33,492 nucleotides of DNA from Herpetosiphonaceae bacterium (GTDB taxonomy: Bacteria; Chloroflexota; Chloroflexia; Chloroflexales; Herpetosiphonaceae): NCBI GenBank assembly GCA_013538855.1, contig JABXJS010000095.1, forward strand, positions 1 through 33,492. Direction: 5' to 3'. The position numbers were made by a program, and so were the translations under genes. The notes below the pieces were generated by a model, which was not told the DNA's origin, searched no databases, and saw nothing but the letters and a program-made list of their open reading frames with translations. Positions 8,489-20,939 of the stretch are shown in pieces (the first letter of the stretch is position 1; each line of letters starts with the position of its first letter).

Positions 8489-8524
8489 GCGGCCACTCCT
8501 CTCTGGAGTGGCCGCTTTTGCTTT
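8489..8524 (+). terminator. Strong intrinsic terminator
   Basis: A perfect 11-bp GC-rich stem (8489-8499 with 8505-8515) with a 5-nt loop is followed by TTTTGCTTT. It lies 25 bp after the stop of the peptidoglycan-binding gene. Confidence 0.9.
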
Positions 8525-8751
8525 AGAAATGCTACGCCGTGGTCTGCGCCTGCATCTGCTGTTGCCATGTCTAGCTGTGCTCGCCCGCTGCCACTTGCTG
8601 CGTGGTTGCGCCCCCGCTCGCTGATGGCCTGCGCCGCTTTTTTTGCTTTAGAAATGCTACGCCGTGGTCTGCGCCCGCATCTGCTGTTGCCATGTCTAGC
8701 TGTGCTCGCCCGCTGCCTCTTGCTGCGTGGTTGCGCCCCCGCTCGCTGATG
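8516..8751. repeat. Tandem direct repeat, two copies, 125-bp period
   Basis: The segment 8516-8626 recurs at 8641-8751, with only about two substitutions in the alignable 111 bp and a few extra T residues at the junction. Each unit starts with a T-rich tract followed by GCTTTAGAAATGCTACG. The first unit starts in the tail of the terminator of the preceding gene, so terminator sequence seems to have been copied too. Short readings through it are low-complexity and not convincing as protein. It fills the gap between the terminator and the next promoter. Confidence 0.9.
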
Positions 8752-8766
8752 CTTGAGCGCCGCCTG

Positions 8767-8822
8767 CTGCTAGCGATCTGCTAGGAATCTGCTAGCCGCT
8801 GTGGCGCTGTTTTCGCTATGCT
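8767..8822 (+). promoter_or_regulatory. Three CTGCTAG repeats at 11-bp period plus -10-like hexamer
   Basis: CTGCTAG occurs at 8767-8773, 8778-8784 and 8789-8795, each separated by 4 bp. After exactly 21 bp comes TATGCT (8817-8822), a possible -10 for the membrane-protein gene starting at 8863. Seven-bp direct repeats at 11-bp period are the usual form of OmpR/PhoB-family binding sites. The same architecture recurs at 17519-17574. Confidence 0.6.
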
Positions 8823-8862
8823 GGAGCTATTGATTCACCCCTTCCACGAAAGCAGGCTGCTC

Positions 8863-9381
8863 ATGCAAAGCTACCAGTTTGACTACGTTGTTTCCGGGCA
8901 TGTATCGATTCATCGGCGGCTGATCATCGGGCTATGTTGGATCTGGGCTGTGCTGAGCACGTGGCTTGGCTGGCTGCTGATCTCGTTTATGCCCGCTGTG
9001 ATCGCGTGGGTTAACCAGCCTCCACAGGTTCATGGCAGCGTGTGGTCGGCCCTCGACGCGGCTAGACCGCTGTTTGGGCTGCTCATGCTGGCTGTGCCGC
9101 TTGTGGCGCTCGCCCACGCGCTGCGCACGCATATGCAGCTGCTCGCAATGCCAACGCTACCACATCAGCGTGCGGCCCGGCGCGCACTGCTGCTGCTAAT
9201 CGTGGGCGGCACGCTGATGGGTCTGCTGCTTGGCATCGTGCAGGTCTCCGCCAGCCTCGCCGCTGCTCCGTCATCAGCGCCGCTCCCGTGCGGCTGTCTG
9301 CTGCTGCTGCTCCCGCTCGGCTTGGGACGCCAGCGCTTCAGTCGTGCTGGACACAGCGCACGCAGCAGCGGTATGCAGTAA
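8863..9381 (+). CDS. Predicted membrane protein of unknown function
   Basis: I do not recognise this family. I chose the ATG at 8863 (MQSYQFDYVV) because GAAAGCAGG sits just upstream; an ATG at 8818 in frame would fall in the putative -10. The resulting 172-residue protein has hydrophobic segments at about 20-47 (LIIGLCWIWAVLSTWLGWLL...), 72-92 (PLFGLLMLAVPLVALAHAL) and 115-140 (ALLLLIVGGTLMGLLLGIVQV). A leucine-rich stretch and a basic tail follow. It is probably an integral membrane protein with three or four helices. It follows the CTGCTAG triple repeat and is 40 bp upstream of a 44-residue membrane peptide gene, so an operon is possible. Confidence 0.6.
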   Translation: MQSYQFDYVVSGHVSIHRRLIIGLCWIWAVLSTWLGWLLISFMPAVIAWVNQPPQVHGSVWSALDAARPLFGLLMLAVPLVALAHALRTHMQLLAMPTLPHQRAARRALLLLIVGGTLMGLLLGIVQVSASLAAAPSSAPLPCGCLLLLLPLGLGRQRFSRAGHSARSSGMQ

Positions 9382-9421
9382 AAGCACTAGAGTTCATTGT
9401 GTCAGTACAAGGAGCAAGCGC

Positions 9422-9556
9422 ATGGATGGACTTCAATCAACCTATCGTGTTCCGCGCTCTGTTTGCTTCAACAAACGCACTATCGTCGGCGCGCTGCTGG
9501 CGGCCGGGCTAACTGTGGTGCTGGGCTTTTACGAGTTTGTGTGCATGTTAACCTAA
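9422..9556 (+). CDS. Small single-span membrane protein, 44 residues
   Basis: A short reading frame (MDGLQSTYRVPR...) with an excellent Shine-Dalgarno (AAGGAG, 7-8 bp before ATG) and one hydrophobic segment at about residues 20-42 (IVGALLAAGLTVVLGFYEFV), ending in CMLT. The N-terminus is mildly basic. I do not recognise a family. The ribosome site and transmembrane helix favour a real small protein. It lies between two membrane-protein genes on the same strand. Confidence 0.5.
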   Translation: MDGLQSTYRVPRSVCFNKRTIVGALLAAGLTVVLGFYEFVCMLT

Positions 9557-9615
9557 GCATATAATTTGAAATGCGCTGTTCTGTGATCCCAGCTCAGGTG
9601 CTCCCAGCCAGTGGC

Positions 9616-9663
9616 GGCTGGTCTGGGACGCAGCCACTGGCCGCGGCAGGGTGTCACTTGCCA
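9616..9663. repeat. Dispersed GC-rich repeat, family 2, copy 1 (diverged)
   Basis: This stretch matches 29820-29868 in order and spacing, with shared blocks CGCAGCC and CGGCAGGGT followed by TCAC. The hairpin arms that are perfect in the other copy are partly degraded here. It lies in the gap upstream of the membrane-protein gene at 9697. Confidence 0.65.
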
Positions 9664-9696
9664 TTGCTCGACACATACATATCAGGAGGCTGTGCT

Positions 9697-10242
9697 ATGC
9701 GTAAGTTTGAATGTGCGTGCTCGCTGCTGCTGCTTGCCTGTGCGGTGGCAGGACTCTACGGCATGCTTCACAATCAAATCTCGTACACTGTTGCGCCAGA
9801 GTACTTTACGCAGTTCAAGTTTGATCAATTTGGTATACCTGCAAGCCTGCGCAATCGCTTAGGCGCGAGCATCGTTGGCTGGCGTGCTGCATGGTGGATG
9901 GGGCTGCTGATTGGGATGGTGCTGGTGCCGTTTGGTCTGCTCATCCCTGGCTGGCAGCAGTATCTGCGCACCATGCTGCAAACATTTTTTGTCGTTGCGC
10001 TCACAACATTGACGGTTGGGCTAGGTGCGCTAGCCTATGCCTATGCGACCTTTACTCCGGCCAATATCGGCCCGTATTCGGCGCGCATCACGCAGCCGCT
10101 GGCCTTTGCCCGCGCTGGTCATATGCACAACTTTAGCTATATTGGCGGCTTGATCGGCATCGTTGTTGGGGTGGTGTTTGTGCTGGTGCAGCGCTGGCGC
10201 ATAGGCCGCCGTGCAGCACCGCCCATGCCGCTAATCCAGTAG
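9697..10242 (+). CDS. Conserved membrane protein of unknown function
   Basis: A 181-residue protein started at ATG 9697, which has a perfect AGGAGG 7 bp upstream; the longer in-frame reading from 9571 crosses a dispersed repeat and has no ribosome site. Hydrophobic helices lie at about 5-24, 68-88, 96-120 and 146-167. The segment HNQISYTVAPEYFTQFKFDQFGI (about 26-48) resembles a motif I recall from a widespread uncharacterised membrane family (HDQxxYTxSPEYFTxFKF). The function is not known. It ends 103 bp from the convergent uvrA, with a hairpin between them. Confidence 0.75.
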   Translation: MRKFECACSLLLLACAVAGLYGMLHNQISYTVAPEYFTQFKFDQFGIPASLRNRLGASIVGWRAAWWMGLLIGMVLVPFGLLIPGWQQYLRTMLQTFFVVALTTLTVGLGALAYAYATFTPANIGPYSARITQPLAFARAGHMHNFSYIGGLIGIVVGVVFVLVQRWRIGRRAAPPMPLIQ

Positions 10243-10280
10243 GTTGCACTGCTGCTCTGTGCTGTCATGTGCCAGATACA

Positions 10281-10316
10281 CGCAACCCCGTGAGCACGAT
10301 TGCCCACGGGGTTGTG
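10281..10316. terminator. Hairpin between convergent genes
   Basis: CAACCCCGTG (10283-10292) pairs perfectly with CACGGGGTTG (10305-10314) around a 12-nt loop, midway between two genes that end toward each other. Neither side has a clean U-run, but the placement suggests a shared bidirectional terminator. Confidence 0.6.
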
Positions 10317-10344
10317 TCTGCTCGGTCTATAGCGCTTGGCTGCA

Positions 10345-13404
<3,060 letters not shown>

Positions 13405-13488
13405 GTGCGCCTCGATGTATTTTCAGCTACGGTGATCAAAAAAAGACCCCGGACCTGCGTTGACAGTGCGATCAGCGGGGATTGTATG

Positions 13489-13508
13489 CGAACAGACGTT
13501 TTATTATA
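13489..13508 (-). promoter_or_regulatory. LexA (SOS) box adjoining the uvrA -10 hexamer
   Basis: CGAACAGACGTTTT (plus strand 13489-13502) fits the Gram-positive LexA/DinR consensus CGAACRNRYGTTYC except for the last base. Read toward uvrA, a perfect TATAAT (13503-13508, minus strand) immediately precedes it, so LexA would cover the start of transcription. The -35 region is weak. Excision-repair genes are classic SOS targets. Confidence 0.75.
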
Positions 13509-13627
13509 CCATGAGTCGCGCTGATTCATGGCGCTCATGCATCAACATTCTGTTAAATCTGCGCTGTGTTCGTAGTCCGCACCACCGCCGTTACCTGCGC
13601 TCGCCACGCTCGGCTGTGGCGGGAATC

Positions 13628-13786
13628 ACCCGCAGTTTGTTGCGCGCCAACGGTGAACGGTTGTCTGGCACCAGCGCCGACACCACCCAAAGGGTGCCCG
13701 GCAACTGAGCTGCAGCAGCGTACCACGGACGAGTCATCTTTTAATGAATCAACCTAAGCAACCCATCTCGTGGCGGTGGCGCTGCG
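13628..13786 (+). repeat. Dispersed intergenic repeat, family 1, copy A
   Basis: This segment shares an ordered series of blocks with 33266-33406 on the same strand: ACCCGCAG, GTGAACGG, GCACCAGCGC, TACCAC-x-GACG, ATCTTTTAA, AATCAAC, GGCGGTG and GCTGCG. A third copy, inverted, is at 17227-17332. No protein reading explains it. Confidence 0.75.
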
Positions 13787-13836
13787 CAAACCCTGGCCGC
13801 ATGGCTGTACCAGGGCGGTCGTAGTACGCATGTTCC

Positions 13837-13865
13837 TTGACGCTGATTCACAACGTTGCTATAAT
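13837..13865 (+). promoter_or_regulatory. Near-consensus sigma-70 promoter upstream of the PrkA-type kinase gene
   Basis: TTGACG (13837-13842) and a perfect TATAAT (13860-13865) are separated by exactly 17 bp. Transcription would start near 13872 and give a leader of about 270 nt before the ATG at 14145. The leader holds no convincing gene. It contains a hairpin (ACGGTG/CACCGT, about 14010-14027) but no riboswitch that I recognise. Confidence 0.75.
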
Positions 13866-14144
13866 GCAAGTGCCTGTTTACGCAGCGTTCCCCCAAGCCC
13901 ATCCTCTGGCAAAGTCGGTCAACAACGAACCCAACCTGTATGATTTTGCCAGCACCAGATTCTCTTGAAATGGGCCGAGAGCGTTTAGCAGGAACGAAGA
14001 TCGAACCACGGTGGACGCACACCGTTGCCCGTTCCGCATCGATCACGCTGAACTCCACCGCATCCCGATCCTCGGCCACCAGCGGTCCTCTTTCCGATGG
14101 TCTATTCCCGCTCAACAGGGCGGCGATGGTAGGAGGCTCACATC

Positions 14145-17132
<2,988 letters not shown>

Positions 17133-17153
17133 CGCCAACTCCGCACCGTTTGC

Positions 17154-17185
17154 CAGCGGCGATCCTCTCAGCAGGGTCGCCGCTG
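17154..17185 (+). terminator. Hairpin after the PrkA-type kinase gene
   Basis: CAGCGGCGA (17154-17162) pairs with TCGCCGCTG (17177-17185) around a 14-nt loop, 22 bp after the kinase stop. The following TGTGTTCCCC is only mildly T-rich. Confidence 0.65.
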
Positions 17186-17226
17186 TGTGTTCCCCCGCCT
17201 CCGCTTGCCAGCGTGCCGCAATGTAA

Positions 17227-17332
17227 TTAATGATAAAGAATCGTCTGTGGTTAACCGCCCGTGGTTCAGTTGATAGACTCGGCGCTGGTGCCGTCTCGCC
17301 CGCTCACCGTTGGCCCTAACCAAGCTGCGGGT
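17227..17332 (-). repeat. Dispersed intergenic repeat, family 1, copy B (inverted)
   Basis: Read on the minus strand it contains ACCCGCAG, GCCAACGGTGAGCGG, GGCACCAGCGCCGA, ATCAACTGA and GACGATTCTTTATCATTAA, in nearly the same order as copies at 13628-13786 and 33266-33406. The rest of the 17186-17518 gap shows no gene. Confidence 0.65.
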
Positions 17333-17518
17333 GGCGCGCCGCACGCCCAGCGCCGCCCAGCGAGTTGTTCCAAACCTTTCGTCACTGCGCGGTCTTGACC
17401 CTGCTGCTCTCGCTCCACGCCTGTCGTCGACAGGTTGGCTGCCTCATCCACGGCGACGGCTGCGCATGCTCTGTCGCGTGTTTGCTGGCTGTCGTATTGC
17501 CGCTCCAAGTGCAACAGC

Positions 17519-17574
17519 GTGCTAAAGCCCCGCTAGGAAACTGCTAAACATACACCCCTAGCACCTGCTATCAT
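17519..17574 (+). promoter_or_regulatory. Three TGCTAR-type repeats at 11-bp period plus -10-like hexamer
   Basis: GTGCTAA (17519-17525), CCGCTAG (17530-17536) and CTGCTAA (17541-17547) are spaced exactly 11 bp apart. TATCAT (17569-17574) follows after 21 bp. Motif, period and distance match the site at 8767-8822. This suggests a shared OmpR/PhoB-type regulator for the lipoprotein pair starting at 17702, with a leader of about 120 nt. Confidence 0.55.
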
Positions 17575-17701
17575 CTGAAGTGAATGGATCTAGATGCAGA
17601 CCATGCTCAGCAGGCAAGCAAGGCGTGTCCCGCCCCAGCTACTTTGAACCGGTGTCGTCTGTCTATTTGCCTGTCACTATACGGTGAAAACGGAGGATCC
17701 A

Positions 17702-18250
17702 GTGAGCATACTACGAGTACACCATTGGCTGTGGTTGGCTGTGCTGTTTGGCCTGGTCGCCTGCACCAACTATCGCGCAGGCACACCGGTTAGTTTTACA
17801 GAGATTGTGCCAGACCATGGCGGTGCCGATCCCTCAGAGCCACGTTACACGAATGAGGAACCAGCCTTGTTTGTGCTGCATCCCACTGAGCGAGCACAGA
17901 TTGCAGCGTTCATCCCAAAATCAGTGGAGCGCGAGCAGTTTTTGCAGGCACAGCTCGATGACAGCGTGATCATTGCCGCCTTTCAAGGCATGAAGCGCAA
18001 CTCTATTGCCGGAATTGCGATTCGGGCGATCTATCAAGATGGCGCTGATTTGTATGTGCATACCTTTTTCCGTGTGCCGCAGCCCAACGAGTTGTCGGCC
18101 GCATATATGGGCTTGTCGGCCTACTCAATAGTGCGCGTTGATCTGGCCGACCTGAACCCAGTGCCGCCGCTGCTGACGGTGCACCTCATCGACGAGGTCA
18201 CGCAGGACGAGGTGCTCCAGCAGACCATTGAGTTGACTACGACGCCGTAG
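17702..18250 (+). CDS. Lipoprotein of unknown function, tandem copy 1
   Basis: A 182-residue lipoprotein. I chose the GTG at 17702 because GGAGG lies just upstream and because the sister gene begins with the same codons (SILRVHHWLWL). The N-terminus is a lipoprotein signal with lipobox LVAC (about residues 18-21), so the mature protein should be lipid-anchored on the membrane exterior. The rest is a soluble domain, with LDDSVIIAAFQGMK, IRAIYQDGADLYVHTFFRVP and a conserved end HLIDEVTQDEVLQQTIELTTTP. I do not recognise a family. It is followed 21 bp later by a close duplicate, and preceded by a candidate response-regulator site. Confidence 0.8.
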   Translation: MSILRVHHWLWLAVLFGLVACTNYRAGTPVSFTEIVPDHGGADPSEPRYTNEEPALFVLHPTERAQIAAFIPKSVEREQFLQAQLDDSVIIAAFQGMKRNSIAGIAIRAIYQDGADLYVHTFFRVPQPNELSAAYMGLSAYSIVRVDLADLNPVPPLLTVHLIDEVTQDEVLQQTIELTTTP

Positions 18251-18271
18251 AAAGCGTAAGGTGCGCAACCC

Positions 18272-18820
18272 ATGAGCATACTACGAGTACACCATTGGCT
18301 GTGGTTGGCTGTGCTGTTTGGCCTGGTCGCCTGCACCAACTATCGCGTAGGCACACCGATTAGTTTTACAGAAATTGTGCCAGATCGTTTAACTTCCGAT
18401 CCGCTCCTGCCACACTACACAGATGAAAATCCTGCCCTATTTGTGCTGCATCCTAACGAGCGGGTGCAGATTGCAGCATTCATTCCAACGCCAGCAGAGC
18501 GGGAGCAGTTTTTGCAGGCACAGCTCGATGACAGCGTGATCATTGCCGCCTTTCAAGGAATTAAAGGGAATTCAATTGCCGGAATTGAGATTCGGGCGAT
18601 CTATCAAGATGGCGCTGATTTGTATGTGCATGCCTTCTTTCGGGTTCCGCACCCAAATGAATTGGCGGCTCAATATATGGGGCTATCCGCCTACTCAATA
18701 GTGCGCGTTGATCTGGCCGACCTGAACCCTGTGCCGCCGCTGCTGACGGTGCACCTCATCGACGAGGTCACGCAGGACGAGGTGCTCCAGCAGACCATTG
18801 AGCTGACTACGACGCCGTAG
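18272..18820 (+). CDS. Lipoprotein of unknown function, tandem copy 2
   Basis: A 182-residue duplicate of the preceding gene with the same lipobox (LVAC). The first 100 bp and last 130 bp are almost identical in DNA to copy 1, while the middle differs in both codons and residues: DHGGADPSEPRYTNEEP versus DRLTSDPLLPHYTDENP, and MKRNSIAGIAI versus IKGNSIAGIEI. An island near LQAQLDDSVIIAAFQG is again almost identical. This mosaic points to gene conversion after an older duplication. It starts with ATG 21 bp after copy 1 and has a short AAGG ribosome site, so the pair is probably co-transcribed. The function is unknown. Confidence 0.8.
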   Translation: MSILRVHHWLWLAVLFGLVACTNYRVGTPISFTEIVPDRLTSDPLLPHYTDENPALFVLHPNERVQIAAFIPTPAEREQFLQAQLDDSVIIAAFQGIKGNSIAGIEIRAIYQDGADLYVHAFFRVPHPNELAAQYMGLSAYSIVRVDLADLNPVPPLLTVHLIDEVTQDEVLQQTIELTTTP

Positions 18821-18895
18821 GGTGGTGTCGTGCCATGGGTGCACCACCGCTGAGCCAGCCAGCGCATAGCGGCGATCTCGCGTGTTGCGCAGTCA

Positions 18896-18927
18896 CAAAA
18901 AGCGCCCCTGCTTGAAACAGGGGCGCT
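18896..18927 (-). terminator. Intrinsic terminator of the GAF histidine kinase gene
   Basis: AGCGCCCCTG (18901-18910) pairs perfectly with CAGGGGCGCT (18918-18927). On the minus strand the stem is followed by a run of T, so it terminates the kinase gene ending at 18950. The lipoprotein pair converges on it. Confidence 0.88.
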
Positions 18928-18949
18928 GACACCGCTGCAAGGGGCGGCG

Positions 18950-20608
18950 CTACCCGCCGATCGCATCCTCTTCTTCTTCTTGCTCCTCCAGCGGCACGCG
19001 GATGATCACCTGCGTGCCCTCGCCCGCCGCCGAGCGAATCTCGCACGAGCCGCCAACCAGAGTGGCGCGCTCGCCCATATTCAGCAGCCCAAACGAGCCA
19101 CGATCATCGTAGGAGGCTTGAATGCGGTTGATGTCAAAGCCGACGCCGCTATCGCGCACCACCGCCACCAGCATCTGGCGCTGGGTATCTTGGTGCAGCT
19201 CGATCCAGACCATCGAGGCTTTGGCGTGCTTGCGGGCGTTGTTGACCGCCTCCTGGATGATCATAAACGTTGCGGCGGCCGTCTGCGGCTTGAGCTTGCC
19301 GGTGAAGTTGCCCGAGGCGAAGCGCACCTGCATGCCCGAGGGATCGCGGAACTTGCTGGCGTACTCGTGCAGCGTCGCCACCAGACCCTGCGTCTCCAGT
19401 CCCAGCGGGCGCAGCTCGAACAGCAGCGTGCGCAGGTCCTGATACGTCTTGCGCACCAGCGAGGCCAGGACATTCAGCTCGTCCTCGACGCGCTCGGGCA
19501 TGGATTGGAGCAGCTTCTTGATGAACTCGATGTTCATCGAGATGGCGGCCACCGACTGGGTCGGCCCGTCGTGCAGATCGCGATTGATCTGGTGGCGCAC
19601 CTCTTCCTCTTTGCGGATGAGGCGGTCGCGCTCTTCCTTTAATTTAAGATACAGGCTGGCGTTCTCGATGGCGATGGCGGCCTGGCCGGCGAGCGTGGAC
19701 AGCACGCGCATATCCTGGTCGGTGAACGAGCCGTTGCGCTTGTTGACCACCTGCAGCACGCCGACGGTCTTATCGCGGGTGCGCAGCGGCACAGTGATAA
19801 TGTTGCGGGTGGTGAACTCAAGGTCTTGATCGACGCGCCGATAGAAGCGCGGATCGTTCTGTGGGTTTTCGACGATCAGGCCCTCGCCGTGCTTGACGAC
19901 CCAGCCGGCGAAGCCTTGGTCGATGGGCATGCGGTACGAGCGCAGCTCCTGGCTGTGGTTGCTGGAGGGAGCCTCGAAGTACAGCTCCTGGCGCACCTCA
20001 TCGACGAGCAGCAGCGAGCCGCCCTCGGCATCGAGGATGTGCGAGATGCGCTCGACAACCGTGCGCAGGACGCTGCGCAGATCGATGTCGCTGCTGATCG
20101 CCTGCCCAACCTGATAGACCAAGTTCATCTCTTCCAGCTCGCGGCGGGTGGAGTGCAGCAGAGCCACGCGATCTGCCGAGCCGCCGACGACGCCGACCAG
20201 CAGCAGCGCCAGCTCGCCCTCGTTTTCCGGCGAGACCTGATCGGCGGGGACGATCAAGTGCAGCAGGCCAACCTGTTCCTCACCAGAGCGCAGCGTAAGC
20301 TCCACCAGGGCATCGTGCTCATCGATGCCGTACACGCCCAAGTCCTGCTCGCTGACGGCGTCGCGCTGAAAGACCGAGCGGGTCTGCTCGATCATCTCGC
20401 GGGCCTCGGCCGAGGGCTGCCCCTGCTCCAGCATGAGCGGACGCCGGAACGGGTCGATGTACAGCACAGCGCCAGCGCTGGCTGGCCAGAATTCGATCAG
20501 ATGCGCCAAGAACGACTGCAGCAGATCCTTGGGGTTCTGGTAGGCAGTATCGGTAAGCAGGCGGCTGAACGCCTGCCAGCGCTGGGCATCTAGGGTGATG
20601 GTAGGCAT
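18950..20608 (-). CDS. GAF-domain sensor histidine kinase (NarX/DegS type)
   Basis: A 552-residue cytoplasmic kinase without membrane helices. Residues about 25-150 look like a diverged GAF domain. Residues 170-320 are a clear GAF domain (AEGGSLLLVDE, GFAGWVVKHGEGLIVENPQND, VGVLQVVNKRNGSFTDQD). The HisKA_3 dimerisation domain follows (about 338-410), with phosphoacceptor H346 in NRDLHDGPTQS. The HATPase_c domain has N-box QEAVNNARKHA (452-462), G1 DSGVGF (486-491) and G2 GSFGLLNMGERA (504-515). An unusual acidic tail (EEQEEEED) ends the protein. Such kinases normally phosphorylate a LuxR/NarL-type regulator, but none is adjacent, so this is an orphan. The ribosome site is a perfect AAGGAGG. 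Confidence 0.92.
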   Translation of the reverse strand: MPTITLDAQRWQAFSRLLTDTAYQNPKDLLQSFLAHLIEFWPASAGAVLYIDPFRRPLMLEQGQPSAEAREMIEQTRSVFQRDAVSEQDLGVYGIDEHDALVELTLRSGEEQVGLLHLIVPADQVSPENEGELALLLVGVVGGSADRVALLHSTRRELEEMNLVYQVGQAISSDIDLRSVLRTVVERISHILDAEGGSLLLVDEVRQELYFEAPSSNHSQELRSYRMPIDQGFAGWVVKHGEGLIVENPQNDPRFYRRVDQDLEFTTRNIITVPLRTRDKTVGVLQVVNKRNGSFTDQDMRVLSTLAGQAAIAIENASLYLKLKEERDRLIRKEEEVRHQINRDLHDGPTQSVAAISMNIEFIKKLLQSMPERVEDELNVLASLVRKTYQDLRTLLFELRPLGLETQGLVATLHEYASKFRDPSGMQVRFASGNFTGKLKPQTAAATFMIIQEAVNNARKHAKASMVWIELHQDTQRQMLVAVVRDSGVGFDINRIQASYDDRGSFGLLNMGERATLVGGSCEIRSAAGEGTQVIIRVPLEEQEEEEDAIGG

Positions 20609-20640
20609 AGTGGCCTCCTTGAAGCGGTGTGTATACTGTC

Positions 20641-20669
20641 AATCTACTTCACGTTCAGGCTTCCGTCAA
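20641..20669 (-). promoter_or_regulatory. Promoter of the GAF histidine kinase gene
   Basis: On the minus strand TTGACG (20669-20664) and TAGATT (20646-20641) are separated by 17 bp. The resulting leader would be about 25 nt and carries the AAGGAGG ribosome site. Confidence 0.55.
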
Positions 20670-20731
20670 GACAATAACGACATATGGGCAAGCTGCCTAA
20701 GTGCTGGCTGCTGGAGCGGTCGGTTAAAATA

Positions 20732-20747
20732 TTGGAAGCGTTTTCAA
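20732..20747. promoter_or_regulatory. LacI/CcpA-type palindrome upstream of the atp operon
   Basis: TTGGAAGCGTTTTCAA matches the cre-like consensus TGWAARCGYTWNCW at 13 of 14 positions and has the central CG typical of LacI/GalR-family operators. It lies about 50 bp upstream of the atp -35 and about 60 bp upstream of the divergent kinase promoter, so it could act on either. Confidence 0.45.
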
Positions 20748-20797
20748 CAGTAGGGCAGGTTGCACAAAAGGTGACATTGTGGGATTGTTAACATAGT

Positions 20798-20826
20798 TTG
20801 ACAATCGGGCCGTCGTCACGTATACT
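20798..20826 (+). promoter_or_regulatory. Sigma-70 promoter of the atp operon
   Basis: A perfect TTGACA (20798-20803) and TATACT (20821-20826) are separated by exactly 17 bp. Transcription would start near 20833, giving a leader of about 107 nt before the TTG start of atpB. Confidence 0.85.
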
Positions 20827-20939
20827 TCATCTGTGCATTTTCGCACGAAGTCTCAACGACAGTAAGGATTCAAACTTATTGCCCACTGGCGTGCGATAAA
20901 CACACGCAGCCAGGCGCGGCTAGACGAGGAGGAAACCCC

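Noticed and set aside
8767-8795. Short direct repeats as a CRISPR remnant.
   Set aside because: Units of 7 bp with 4-bp spacers are far too short. The 11-bp period fits a protein-binding site.
13741-14115. A 124-codon minus-strand frame in the gap between uvrA and the kinase gene.
   Set aside because: It overlaps the dispersed repeat and the near-consensus plus-strand promoter, has no ribosome site and no recognisable motif.
17310-17547. Overlapping short frames of 60-71 codons before the lipoprotein pair.
   Set aside because: They overlap the dispersed repeat or the putative regulator site, lack ribosome sites and show no protein-like composition.
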